Source of the DNA: Firmicutes bacterium M10-2
Lineage (GTDB): Bacteria; Bacillota_I; Bacilli_A; Erysipelotrichales; Erysipelotrichaceae
Direction: 5' to 3'
Length of the DNA: 47,205 bases
Assembly: GCA_000403415.2 (NCBI GenBank)
Contig: KE159692.1
Span: 1-47,205, forward strand
Below are positions 35,039 through 44,136 of the stretch, piece after piece (position 1 is the stretch's first letter; every line of letters begins with the position of its first letter). A program made the position numbers and the translations under genes. Below the pieces are notes generated by a model. The model was not told the DNA's origin. It made no database searches and saw only the letters and a program-made list of their open reading frames with translations.

Positions 35039-36132
35039 ATTGTCAAATTAAGTGCAACGTTTCCGAATAATACACTTCATATGGTGTTTTGTAGCCTAAA
35101 CATTTTCTAGGCCGTTTGTTCAGTTCATCTACTTTTTCTTGGATGTATTCTTCCGGTATATCGGTGAGATCTTTTCCTTTCGGAAAGTATTCTCTCAAAA
35201 GACCGTTTGTATTTTCGTTTGTTCCTCTATCCCATGGATGTCGTGGAAGCGGAAAATAAAATTGGACTTGATTCAGTTCTTCTGTTATATCCGGATGCGC
35301 AGTAAACTCTTTTCCTCGATCCGGGGTAATCGTGCAGAGTGGCTCCTCTTTTAGAAGTTGAATGGTCGCTTCTTTTACCAGAGCGCTTTTCTTCTTGGCT
35401 ATCTTCATGCATTTTAGAAATCTTCTGCTCTTTCTATCGACATATGTCACAAGACAGGCTTTTCCAGTCGCTCCGGCGACTGTATCTCCCTCCCAATCGC
35501 CAAGTCGTGAGCGATTATTGGCTTCTTCAGGACGATCTTTTAATTTATTGCTGATCTGGATCTTTCCTCGTTTTTCGATATAGTCCTTCCTATGCCTTGA
35601 TTTTCCTCTATGCCTTAGCTTTCGAATAGCTCCTCGATTGCCATGAGAGAGATTCTTTTCATCAAACATACCGGCATAGATCGCTCTATAGATCGTATTG
35701 TGACTGATCGACCAATCCGCTTTTTCATACTCTAATCTTCCAGCGATCTCTTCAGGAGACCATCGATGATTCAAGAAACAGTTACGTACCCATTCATAGC
35801 GAACAGGGTCATTCAATATTTTCTTTCTTCCACAATGTGTTCGTCTTTTCGAATACTTTGATTGGGCCATCGAAGGACTGTACTTGCCTTGGGAAGCATT
35901 CCTTTTCAATTCTCTGGAAATCGTTGATTTATTTCGGTGGAGTATTTTCGCGATCTTACAGATTGAGAAGCCTAAGAATGAATATTTTAGTATCTCTTCT
36001 CGCTCTTCTATAGTAAGATGAGTGTAGTGGTTCATAGATATGCCCTCCTGATTCATTTGGTTTGGTCACCATTAGTGTATCATGGGTGCTTCTATGTTCC
36101 ACTTTTTTTAGTGTTGCACTTAAAGTGTAAAT
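35039..36132 (-). mobile_element. IS30-family insertion sequence
   Basis: An element of about 1.1 kb bounded by imperfect inverted repeats of about 20 bases: ATTGTCAAATTAAGTGCAAC at 35039-35058, and the matching inverted copy at 36113-36132. The inner 11 bases TTAAGTGCAAC are identical. It carries one transposase gene on the minus strand. It sits between the LCP terminator and the tRNA-Lys terminator. The exact outer ends and any short target duplication cannot be fixed without an empty site. Confidence 0.85.
35043..36035 (-). CDS. IS30-family transposase
   Basis: A 330-residue DDE transposase that appears full length. An N-terminal helix-turn-helix of the IS30 type (MNHYTHLTIEEREEILKYSF, ISRELKRNASQGKY) leads to the catalytic core: GDWEGDTVAG with the first Asp, TPDRGKEFTAHPDI with the second Asp and GTNENTNGLLREYFPKG with the Glu. 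The start at 36035 follows AGGAGG at good spacing. An ATG seven codons earlier is possible, but the ribosome binding site lies after it. It is probably still active. Confidence 0.92.
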   Translation of the reverse strand: MNHYTHLTIEEREEILKYSFLGFSICKIAKILHRNKSTISRELKRNASQGKYSPSMAQSKYSKRRTHCGRKKILNDPVRYEWVRNCFLNHRWSPEEIAGRLEYEKADWSISHNTIYRAIYAGMFDEKNLSHGNRGAIRKLRHRGKSRHRKDYIEKRGKIQISNKLKDRPEEANNRSRLGDWEGDTVAGATGKACLVTYVDRKSRRFLKCMKIAKKKSALVKEATIQLLKEEPLCTITPDRGKEFTAHPDITEELNQVQFYFPLPRHPWDRGTNENTNGLLREYFPKGKDLTDIPEEYIQEKVDELNKRPRKCLGYKTPYEVYYSETLHLI

Positions 36133-36143
36133 TCAGGATAAAT

Positions 36144-36172
36144 AAAAAAACGACTTGTTTTCTGACAAGCCG
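36144..36172 (-). terminator. tRNA-Lys terminator
   Basis: On the minus strand the stem CGGCTTGT/ACAAGTCG (one G-U pair) with a six-base loop is followed by seven T. Confidence 0.8.
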
Positions 36173-36187
36173 CTTCATTGCTACAAA

Positions 36188-36263
36188 TGGTGGATCCTTA
36201 GGGATTCGAACCCTAGACCCACTGATTAAGAGTCAGTTGCTCTGCCAACTGAGCTAAGGATCC
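36188..36263 (-). tRNA. tRNA-Lys (CUU)
   Basis: A 76-base gene on the minus strand including the encoded CCA. The acceptor stem is GGATCCT/AGGATCC, the D arm contains AGCTCAGTTGGCAGAGC, and the anticodon loop CTCTTAA gives anticodon CUU. The T arm carries GGTTCGAATCC. Confidence 0.95.
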
Positions 36264-36395
36264 ATCTGAATGCTTAAAAATAATAGCACGATTTCCAAGT
36301 TATGACAAGAAAAAAAATAAATTTCTTTTGAATGCTCTCTACAAAAATAAAAGAATATCATTTCAACTTCCTTTCAAAAAATATACAATTTTCTA

Positions 36396-36424
36396 TTGAC
36401 TTTTATAGGTGAAATGCGTAATAT
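36396..36424 (+). promoter_or_regulatory. Promoter of the FAD-dependent oxidoreductase gene
   Basis: TTGACT (36396-36401), a 17-base spacer and TAATAT (36419-36424) form a strong sigma-A type promoter. Confidence 0.8.
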
Positions 36425-36453
36425 AAATTGGGTTTTGCGAAAAGGAGACTAAA

Positions 36454-37836
36454 ATGAGAAAATACGATATTGCGATTGTCGGCGCAGGTCCGGGAGGGAT
36501 CTTTGCAGCTTATGAGCTTCATAAACTTAATCCTCAATTGTCAATTGTGGTCATAGAAAAGGGAAAAGCCCTCCACCAAAGAAAGTGTCCAATTGACGGA
36601 AAGAAAATTAAGTCTTGTATTCATTGTCCTTCCTGTTCGATTATGAACGGTTTCGGAGGAGCAGGCGCTTTTTCGGATGGAAAATATAACATTACCAATG
36701 AATTCGGAGGCGATCTTTATCGGTATGTAGGTGCAGAACAAGCCATTGAACTGATGGAATATGTGGATGCGATCAACGTGGAAAACGGAGGCGCAAAAAG
36801 TCGGATGTTTACGAATGACCGCGCAGATATTGCCAAGCTCTGCTTGCAAAACGATCTGCATTTGCTCAAAGCAAAAGTTCGTCATTTAGGTACAGATATC
36901 AACTATATTGTGCTGGATCATTTGTATTCTTCTTTAAAGGATCATGTAAATTTCGTGTTCGATACGGAAGTAAATACGATTGAAAAAAGAGAAAATGAAT
37001 TTATTCTTTCCTGCCGTGAATTAAAATACTGCGCAGATCAAGTGATTATTTCAACCGGACGTTCGGGATCGAAATGGATGGAAGATATTTGCCGTTCTTT
37101 AAATATTCCGACAGAATCTTCGCGAATCGATATCGGTGTACGTGTCGAAGTGCCTTATGAAATTTTTTCACATATGACCGATGCACTGTATGAATCAAAA
37201 ATCGTTTATCGAACCAAACGATATCAGGATAAGGTTCGTACCTTCTGCATGAATCCTCATGGTGTCGTTGTTTCGGAAAATACAAATGGAATCATTACGG
37301 TCAACGGTCATAGCTATGAAGATCCAAAACGATTTACGAACAATACGAATTTTGCTTTGCTGGTGTCCAATCATTTTACAGAACCGTTTCATCAATCCAA
37401 TCAATATGGAGAATCGATCGCAAGACTTTCCAATATGCTTGGGGGTGGCGTGCTTGTGCAGCGGTTCGGGGATTTGATTCGCGGACAGCGTTCAACACCA
37501 GAACGGATCGAAAAAGGTTTTGTTACACCGACATTGCAGGCAACACCAGGCGATCTTTCTCTGGTAATCCCGAAAAGACAGCTAGATGATATTATCGAAA
37601 TGATTGAAGCGCTTGATAAAGTATGTCCGGGAACAGCAAGTGATGATACTTTACTGTATGGAATTGAAGTGAAATTTTATAATATGCAGGTTGAAGTAGA
37701 TGAAAATCTCGAAACGTGCGTAAAGGGATTGTACGTGATCGGAGATTGCTCAGGCGTTACACATTCTCTTTCTCATGCGAGTGCTTCCGGCGTATATGCG
37801 GCAAGAAAGATCATCGAAAAGAAAAAGCCACAATAA
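36454..37836 (+). CDS. FAD-dependent oxidoreductase, COG2509-like
   Basis: A 460-residue flavoprotein of the uncharacterised FAD-dependent dehydrogenase group. It shows the dinucleotide motif IVGAGPGGIFAAYEL at the N-terminus, a cysteine cluster CPIDGKKIKSCIHCPSC (about residues 46-62), GGAGAFSDGK, VIISTGRSGSKW, and the C-terminal FAD contact GLYVIGDCSGVTHSLSHAS. The substrate is unknown. AAAAGGAG precedes the ATG. It is monocistronic between its own promoter and terminator. Confidence 0.88.
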   Translation: MRKYDIAIVGAGPGGIFAAYELHKLNPQLSIVVIEKGKALHQRKCPIDGKKIKSCIHCPSCSIMNGFGGAGAFSDGKYNITNEFGGDLYRYVGAEQAIELMEYVDAINVENGGAKSRMFTNDRADIAKLCLQNDLHLLKAKVRHLGTDINYIVLDHLYSSLKDHVNFVFDTEVNTIEKRENEFILSCRELKYCADQVIISTGRSGSKWMEDICRSLNIPTESSRIDIGVRVEVPYEIFSHMTDALYESKIVYRTKRYQDKVRTFCMNPHGVVVSENTNGIITVNGHSYEDPKRFTNNTNFALLVSNHFTEPFHQSNQYGESIARLSNMLGGGVLVQRFGDLIRGQRSTPERIEKGFVTPTLQATPGDLSLVIPKRQLDDIIEMIEALDKVCPGTASDDTLLYGIEVKFYNMQVEVDENLETCVKGLYVIGDCSGVTHSLSHASASGVYAARKIIEKKKPQ

Positions 37837-37850
37837 CAAGAATCAAAAAG

Positions 37851-37888
37851 AAAACTGTGTGATTAAAAAGAGCACACAGTTTTTGTTT
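37851..37888 (+). terminator. Terminator after the FAD-dependent oxidoreductase gene
   Basis: A perfect 11-bp stem (37851-37861 with 37873-37883, ACTGTGTG/CACACAGT core) with an 11-base loop is followed by T. Confidence 0.9.
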
Positions 37889-37891
37889 TTA

Positions 37892-38240
37892 TTGGTGATC
37901 TTCCTGTCTGCAATATCATCACGAATCAACTGTTTTGCATAAATCGAAAATTTTAGCCTTCGAATATCCTGATCTGCATTTTTATTGAGATCGATCTTCT
38001 TTTGGAAAATTCTCCGTAAAAATAGGAGGAACCGGAATTGTATTGTTGATCAAAAGTGCTAGGATACATTCATGATTTTTCTCTATGATCTCAATTGCTG
38101 TTTATGGATTGCATCGTTTTCTATTTGAACGAAGGTCAAGAAGTGAAAGGAATGAGATGGTGGATACGATTGATTGCTGTAATATTTTTGTAAAAAGGGC
38201 ATCTTGTTTCATGCTTACATTCAGATTGGCTTTATGAAGA
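37892..38240 (-). pseudogene. Possible decayed gene on the minus strand
   Basis: No intact gene lies between 37889 and 38581. Read on the minus strand, the first half gives protein-like pieces in shifting frames: MKQDALFTKILQQSIVSTIS, then after a stop TAIEIIEKNHECILALLINN, then after another stop and a frame change QDIRRLKFSIYAKQLIRDDI. This looks like a gene broken by stops and frameshifts. I cannot name the family. Positions 38240-38480 show nothing I can interpret. Confidence 0.35.
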
Positions 38241-38483
38241 AACAAACAATTCGGATACTCCACATGGTAAATATTGGGAACTGCTTTTAAAAGTGAATAC
38301 CTTTTTCATCAAATTATCCTTTTGAAAAAGCTGCTCTTTCGAACAGCCTTCGTCAACTCAGGCAAGGTCTCTCCGGTTTGGACATCTTAAAGATGATTTT
38401 TAAGTTTATGGTAAAGGAAATTTAAAAAGAAATTAAGATTTGTCCGAAAGGAATAAAAATGCATATTTCATTTTTGATAATAA

Positions 38484-38492
38484 TGTTATAAT
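38484..38492 (+). promoter_or_regulatory. Extended -10 promoter of the CRISPR-Cas operon
   Basis: TGTTATAAT matches the extended -10 consensus perfectly. A weak TTTCAT lies 15 bases upstream. The leader to cas10 would be about 83 bases. It contains TTAATTGAATAT (positions about 38557-38568), which also occurs at the start of the first CRISPR repeat. Confidence 0.6.
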
Positions 38493-38581
38493 AAAAAATA
38501 AATAAAGCTTATATTTTAAAAGAAAAAATATTATGAAAAATCATTTTGTATTTAATTAATTGAATATAAAGAGGTAAAACG

Positions 38582-40909
38582 ATGAAAATAGAAAATCTTA
38601 AAAATGCATACGGAGGACTTTTGCATGATATTGGAAAATTTGCACAAAGGACTTTAGAAAAATCAGATTTAACACCAGAGGAAAAAGCGTTAACTCCTTT
38701 TCAAAAAAAAGGCGGTTATCATACACATTTGCATAGTGGATATACTTCTCGTTTTTTTCGTGAAGAGCTGAAAATGTATGATACGTTTGAAAAAGAAGTA
38801 AGCGAACATCATCTTTCTTCACCTACATCTAGCCAATTCGCAAAACAAATTGTTGCAGCAGATCGAATCGCTTCAAAAATAGACCGTTCTGATGAGCGTT
38901 CTGATCAAGAAACAAAAAATGAAAAAGGAACTTTTCAAACAGTGCGCCTTTCGTCAATTCTCGGAGAAGTGAATTTCGGTAAACCGAGTCAGAAATCTTG
39001 CTTTTCTTTGTCCTCTTTGAGCCAAAGCAATTATCCTTCGATAGATTATGTATTTCCTTCCAAAAAAGAGGCTGTACTTGAATATTCGATTTTATATCAA
39101 GAAATGCTTAAAGCGATGAGAAATTCCTCTTTTTCAGTGCAAGATATGACCTTTGACGCTTTCAATCGAATGTATGCCTTATTATATGAATATACAACAT
39201 TCATCCCGGCTTCAACGTATGAAGGAAATGAAACGTACGTAAGTTTATTTGATCATTTGAAATTGACTTCGGCAATTGCTTCGTGCTTAGAGCAATGCGA
39301 AAATAAAACGAATCCGAAATTTTATATGCTGGAATTTGATCTTTCGGGAATTCAGAAGTTTATTTTCAAAGTGACGGAAGGTGCAGAATCGAAAAGCCAT
39401 ATTGTGAAGTCTCTTCGCGGACGCTCGCTTTTTATCTCTTTGATTACTGATTACATTACTTATTCATATTTACATGCATTTGATTTATCACCAAGCAATA
39501 TTATTTTCAATACAGGAGGAGGAGCGGTACTTCTATTACCGTCTACTTTAGATTTTGAAGAACGTGTTCAAAAAACTTCAAAAGAATTGTTGGAAACTTT
39601 ATATCGAAAATTTCATACGGATATTACTTTTGTATATGCGGTTTTGGAATGTGATCAAAATGAGTTGGAACAATTTAAAACCGAAAAAGCGATTGTTTTG
39701 AAAGATCGACTGGAGAAAGAAAAATTTCGAAAATTTCAAGGCTTGATCCAAATGAAAGACTTTTTTGTGGAAAAACCGAAATTCAACCATGTTTGCGAAT
39801 TATGCGAAAGTGTATTTACCGAGCAATCTTATTGTGAAGTGTGTCAAACAATTTTGGATATTTCCGATTTCTTTGTTCGTAATGAAAAAATATATGTGGT
39901 GTTTGATTTTGATGATCAAATAAACGAGCAGACCGATAAAAAGGAAATTGTGCGAATTTCTATGGGATCTACGAATCTTTATTTAATGAATGAAGAAATA
40001 TATCAAAATGTTCCAGTTCAAAATTTATATGTAGAATCTATTAATCACGCTAGTATGGGCAATGTTCGGTATTTTGCAAATATGGTGCCATTTGATAGTT
40101 ATGGAGTCATGTCTTTAGAAAAAATTTGCGGATTGATACCTCCAGAATGGGGCGATCAAAAGTTAGGAATATTAAAAATGGATGTTGACGATTTAGGTGC
40201 GATTTTTGCTTACGGTCTTGATTCGAGAACAAGATCACTTTCGAAATTTTTAACGCTTAGTCGCTTGATGGAACTCTTTTTCGGAAATCACTTGGAAAGA
40301 ATTTGCTTGTTTGTATCGAAGCAAATGAATCCTGATTTAAAAGGAACGATGTTTTATATCAATTATGCAGGCGGAGATGATTTAGTTGTTTTGGGACCTG
40401 CAGCTGCTATTTTGTACTTGGCACAGGCAATCGATCAAAATTTGAATCAGTATACTCATAATCGAAACGTCACGATTTCGGGCGGTCTATTTATTCAAAA
40501 ACCGAAAGAACCAATTCGTTTCGGTGTCCAAAAAGCCGAAGAATACCTTACGAGATCAAAAAATAATTCTGGAAAAAACAGCATTACCCTTTTAGATACG
40601 ACCTGTACTTTTGCAGAATACGGAAAAGTTTTGGAACAGGCTAAAAAATATCGAATGTGGATTCGAGAAGGGAAAATTACACGAACGAATTTCTACAATA
40701 TAATGTCGATGCTAAACGTCAAAAAATTTGATGAATTGGCAAGACATATTCCAATTCTCTTTTATTCACTGAAAAGAAATATAGGAGATACAAAGATTCG
40801 TTCTGAATTGATCGAAACTATATCGAAATTAAGTGCGAATTCAATGCATGAACTTGAACAGCTTGTGTTGACAATGAAGCTTGCGATTATACAAACGAGA
40901 GGAGATTAG
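38582..40909 (+). CDS. cas10: Cas10 (Csm1), type III-A effector large subunit
   Basis: The signature subunit of the Csm complex. It cuts single-stranded DNA with its HD domain and makes cyclic oligoadenylate with its Palm domain when target RNA is bound. The HD site is intact (LLHDIGKFAQR, H15-D16), as is the Palm motif YAGGDDLVV (G597-D600). A zinc-type cluster CELC...CEVC lies around residues 407-420. The Palm 1 region (FDLSGIQKFIFKVTEG) is also standard. The 775 residues are normal. GAGG precedes the ATG. It is the first gene of a tightly packed operon. Confidence 0.95.
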   Translation: MKIENLKNAYGGLLHDIGKFAQRTLEKSDLTPEEKALTPFQKKGGYHTHLHSGYTSRFFREELKMYDTFEKEVSEHHLSSPTSSQFAKQIVAADRIASKIDRSDERSDQETKNEKGTFQTVRLSSILGEVNFGKPSQKSCFSLSSLSQSNYPSIDYVFPSKKEAVLEYSILYQEMLKAMRNSSFSVQDMTFDAFNRMYALLYEYTTFIPASTYEGNETYVSLFDHLKLTSAIASCLEQCENKTNPKFYMLEFDLSGIQKFIFKVTEGAESKSHIVKSLRGRSLFISLITDYITYSYLHAFDLSPSNIIFNTGGGAVLLLPSTLDFEERVQKTSKELLETLYRKFHTDITFVYAVLECDQNELEQFKTEKAIVLKDRLEKEKFRKFQGLIQMKDFFVEKPKFNHVCELCESVFTEQSYCEVCQTILDISDFFVRNEKIYVVFDFDDQINEQTDKKEIVRISMGSTNLYLMNEEIYQNVPVQNLYVESINHASMGNVRYFANMVPFDSYGVMSLEKICGLIPPEWGDQKLGILKMDVDDLGAIFAYGLDSRTRSLSKFLTLSRLMELFFGNHLERICLFVSKQMNPDLKGTMFYINYAGGDDLVVLGPAAAILYLAQAIDQNLNQYTHNRNVTISGGLFIQKPKEPIRFGVQKAEEYLTRSKNNSGKNSITLLDTTCTFAEYGKVLEQAKKYRMWIREGKITRTNFYNIMSMLNVKKFDELARHIPILFYSLKRNIGDTKIRSELIETISKLSANSMHELEQLVLTMKLAIIQTRGD

Positions 40910-40910
40910 T

Positions 40911-41387
40911 ATGGAACAATATAATAAACATTTTAGAAATTCCAATAGTCGATCGGATTTTAAATCCGGAAAGAATAATTTGGAATGGGAAAAACTGAAA
41001 AAGCCGAATAAACCTTTAAGTGAATATTATGCGGACAAAGAAAAATTACTTCTTCCCGAACAATATGCATACGAGGTAGCTCAAAAATTTAAGCCTATAT
41101 CGACTTCTCAACTCCGAAAAATACTCTCTCAGGTTAAGATTGCGAAATCAGAAGCAGAATCAGGACGTTTTAAAGAAGCAAAAAATAAATTATTTGCTCT
41201 GCTTCCTTTAACAGCATACAACGTGGGACGTTGCAAAAAAAGTGAACGACAAAAAATGAATCCCTTGTATCTGTTTTTAAAGGAAAATTTAAAACCGGAA
41301 ACTTTACAGACAGAAAAAGATATTTTTTTATTTGATGAATTGTTTACAAGCATCATCGCCTATCACAAATATTTGAAAGGAGAATAA
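40911..41387 (+). CDS. csm2: Csm2 (Cas11), small subunit
   Basis: The helical small subunit that lines the target-RNA channel of the Csm complex. The 158 residues have a polar N-terminus and the Csm2 pattern STSQLRKILSQVKIAKSE, LLPLTAYNVGR and LFDELFTSIIAYHKYLKG. The start at 40911 follows GAGAGGAG and lies two bases after the cas10 stop. An earlier in-frame TTG lies within cas10. Confidence 0.9.
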   Translation: MEQYNKHFRNSNSRSDFKSGKNNLEWEKLKKPNKPLSEYYADKEKLLLPEQYAYEVAQKFKPISTSQLRKILSQVKIAKSEAESGRFKEAKNKLFALLPLTAYNVGRCKKSERQKMNPLYLFLKENLKPETLQTEKDIFLFDELFTSIIAYHKYLKGE

Positions 41388-41391
41388 AAAT

Positions 41392-42018
41392 ATGCTTAAG
41401 AAAATACTTGTTTTAAACTACACAATGACACTGGTTACTGGTCTTCATATTGGTGGATCAAGTGATACATTCGATATTGGTGGAGCAGATTCCACGGTAA
41501 TCAAAAATCCTTTGACGAAAGAACCTTACATTCCTGGTTCAAGTCTGAAAGGGAAAATTCGCTCATTGCTTCGCAGAAGATATGGTTTAGATAACAATAT
41601 AATACGAAACTTATTTGAGCCGGTTGAGAAAAACGATTCAGGAAGTTTTGCGGATACGCGTATTTTATTTCGTGATGCTGTCTTGACAAATGAAAGCAAG
41701 GAAAAACTCAAAAGGCATCTTGGAGAGGGAGTTTTTACGGAAATCAAAGCCGAAAATTCAATTAATCCACTGACAGGCAAAGCCAAAGATCCTCGATTTA
41801 TTGAAAGGGTTCCTGCAAATACTGAATTTGAAGGGCAGTTTGTTCTTCAAGTTTACGAAGGAGATCCTGAAGAAGAAATGAAAAATTATCTTATCGAGGG
41901 GTTGAAACTTTTAGAATTGAATTACTTGGGAGCAAGCGGATCAAGAGGATACGGAAGAGTAAAATTCACATCACCTATTTTTGAGAAAGAGGATCCTTTT
42001 AAGGAAGAGGTGTTCTAA
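41392..42018 (+). CDS. csm3: Csm3 (Cas7), backbone RNase
   Basis: The backbone subunit that holds the crRNA and cuts target RNA at 6-nt steps. The 208 residues show TGLHIGGSSDTFDIGGADS, with the catalytic Asp at D33, exactly where the family has it, then PYIPGSSLKGKIRSLLRRRY, and a glycine-rich end YLGASGSRGYGRVKF. GAAAGGAG precedes the ATG. Confidence 0.96.
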   Translation: MLKKILVLNYTMTLVTGLHIGGSSDTFDIGGADSTVIKNPLTKEPYIPGSSLKGKIRSLLRRRYGLDNNIIRNLFEPVEKNDSGSFADTRILFRDAVLTNESKEKLKRHLGEGVFTEIKAENSINPLTGKAKDPRFIERVPANTEFEGQFVLQVYEGDPEEEMKNYLIEGLKLLELNYLGASGSRGYGRVKFTSPIFEKEDPFKEEVF

Positions 42019-42990
42019 ATGCAAACCTATCGCCTGATTTTTTCTTCGGTTTCTGTTTTGAATCAGATTCCGGATGCGCAGACAATTTTCGGTGCACTTT
42101 GCGGAATCATAAAGAAAAAAGATGGAGAAAAAGTGTTAAATGCATATTTGGATTCATTGAGAACAAATGAGCCGTGGTTTGTCCATTCTTCTATGTTTCC
42201 GCTTGACTTGTTTCCGTTTCCGAGCGAAAATTTGTTTTCGCTTGAATTTATCGAGAAATTCATAGACAGTCAGAAAGACGGAGAAAGTAAATTGTTCCTT
42301 TTTTCGGAATTTAAAAAATATAAAAAATTGAAGTATGTTTCTGTGGGAATTCTGACAGAATATATTCTATCCGGAAGGCTTGATCAGCTTCGTAAAGACT
42401 TATTGACCAAACAAGAGAAATTTTCAATAATTGAAGATCAGGAAATTTTGCGTTTAAGAGAAGAAACAATTACTTTTCAAAGTGTAAATGTTTTATCGAT
42501 AAGAAATAGTATAAGAAAGGACTCATTGGACAAGGATTTGTTTTATGAATCTCAGCTTTTTGTTCCAAAAGATCAACAATTTCAGGTTTTGGTTAAGACA
42601 GATCAAGATATAGGGCGAATCAGGTTGTACTTTTCTTTGTTGGAGTATACAGGAATAGGATCGAATCGTAGTGTAGGAATGAATAGCTTTCATCTTGAAA
42701 ATATAGAGGAATTCCATTTCGAAAATCAAAATGAACGAGCTTATTTATTATCAAAATGTATCCCGGAAAAAGAAGAATTTGATTTCGAGCAATCTTCTTA
42801 TCGTGTGGATTCAAAACTTTTTCGAGGGTCGAATACTTATGTATATGGAGACTATGTAGGCCGTTTTACCCGTTTGTTGGAAGGAAGCTTGTGTAAACCT
42901 GCAAAGAAAAAGGAATACTACGGGCAGCTGATTTCTATCTTTATGGACGGGAAAATAATTGATCATTACGGGATTGGAATGGTGGTGTGA
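42019..42990 (+). CDS. csm4: Csm4 (Cas5-like), crRNA 5' end subunit
   Basis: Caps the repeat-derived 5' tag of the crRNA and contacts Cas10. The 323 residues show the Csm4 pattern: an N-terminal RAMP strand, AQTIFGALCGII, SSMFPLDLFPFP, and the glycine-rich YTGIGSNRSVGMNSF. It starts on the base after the csm3 stop codon, so translation is coupled. Confidence 0.92.
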   Translation: MQTYRLIFSSVSVLNQIPDAQTIFGALCGIIKKKDGEKVLNAYLDSLRTNEPWFVHSSMFPLDLFPFPSENLFSLEFIEKFIDSQKDGESKLFLFSEFKKYKKLKYVSVGILTEYILSGRLDQLRKDLLTKQEKFSIIEDQEILRLREETITFQSVNVLSIRNSIRKDSLDKDLFYESQLFVPKDQQFQVLVKTDQDIGRIRLYFSLLEYTGIGSNRSVGMNSFHLENIEEFHFENQNERAYLLSKCIPEKEEFDFEQSSYRVDSKLFRGSNTYVYGDYVGRFTRLLEGSLCKPAKKKEYYGQLISIFMDGKIIDHYGIGMVV

Positions 42991-42993
42991 TTT

Positions 42994-44136
42994 ATGGCAA
43001 AAGTGAAAATAATAACTCCTGTTCATATAGGAGATGGAGAAAAAATAGAAGCTCCATGTTTTCATCGTATAAACGGGCAAGTAAATCGGTATCGATTTAC
43101 TGACTTGTTTGAACAGCTTCCGGTTTCAAAATTAACTGATTCCGAATTTTTGAATCGCTTACAAAAAAATTCTTCGTCAAGATCAGATTTGTATTCCGTG
43201 TTTAATCAAATCGACTATACGAAAATTCAACCTTTGTATTCAGTTTTTTATGAATGGGACGGAATTGCAAGTAATCGAGATGTTGCAAGTCAAGCAAAAA
43301 GTTGTGAAAAGCCTTATATTCCAGGATCGACTTTAAAAGGCGCAATCGAAAATGCATTTAATTATGCACTTCTTCTTCAATTTTACAAAAAAAAGAAGGA
43401 TCAAATTGAAGTTTTTTTGAATTCAAACCCAAGAATAACAGAAGGATATATGCTGAAAATGTTATTTGGTGATCCTTGTGATAAAGCTGATTCTTTTATG
43501 AAAGAATTTTATAGTTGTTTATCTTGTGCAGATATATATTTTGATCAAATCGAAGTGAATGATGCTAAGAGATGGAATATTTATAAAAAAAATTCTAACA
43601 AAATTCCTTTAGAAGCACCCGAGTGTATTATGGCAGGACAGGAAAGTACAATAAACAATTTAGTTCAATTTGATACGGTTAAAATAAAACAATTAAAAGA
43701 GGATGATAATTTTCCTCAGGAATATAGAAGGATTCTTTCATTTTTGAAAATTCCTAATATAGCTAAAGCGTGTAATTGGTATATAAAAGATATATTAAAA
43801 ATAGAACAATCTGAGGATTTACACAGATTTTATTGGGATTTTGAACCAATCAATCATTCAATTCAAGAAATAAAAACGTTGATTGCCAGCTGCCAACCAA
43901 ACCAGTTTTACTTACGTGTCGGAATGCATACGAATTATTTTGCAAAAACTGTAAGTGTGTTTTTTAAAGAAAAAATGCCGGAAATATATCAAGATAAATT
44001 CAATGATTTGTTTGCACCTGCCAAAAAGAGAGGAAGAAAATCTTCGGATGCGGAAAATATGCCGGTCACTCGGACGATTTTATTTAATGAAAGGGAAGGA
44101 AATATGCTGGCAGGTTTCATTAAGGTTGAATTATGA
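42994..44136 (+). CDS. csm5: Csm5 (Cas7-like), crRNA 3' end subunit
   Basis: Terminates the Csm backbone at the crRNA 3' end and helps recruit trimming nucleases. The 380 residues begin with a RAMP strand and ITPVHIGDGEKIE, followed by PYIPGSTLKGAIENAFNYAL and a C-terminal MLAGFIKVEL. It lies 3 bases after csm4 and overlaps the next gene by ATGA. The region is noticeably AT-rich. Confidence 0.93.
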   Translation: MAKVKIITPVHIGDGEKIEAPCFHRINGQVNRYRFTDLFEQLPVSKLTDSEFLNRLQKNSSSRSDLYSVFNQIDYTKIQPLYSVFYEWDGIASNRDVASQAKSCEKPYIPGSTLKGAIENAFNYALLLQFYKKKKDQIEVFLNSNPRITEGYMLKMLFGDPCDKADSFMKEFYSCLSCADIYFDQIEVNDAKRWNIYKKNSNKIPLEAPECIMAGQESTINNLVQFDTVKIKQLKEDDNFPQEYRRILSFLKIPNIAKACNWYIKDILKIEQSEDLHRFYWDFEPINHSIQEIKTLIASCQPNQFYLRVGMHTNYFAKTVSVFFKEKMPEIYQDKFNDLFAPAKKRGRKSSDAENMPVTRTILFNEREGNMLAGFIKVEL

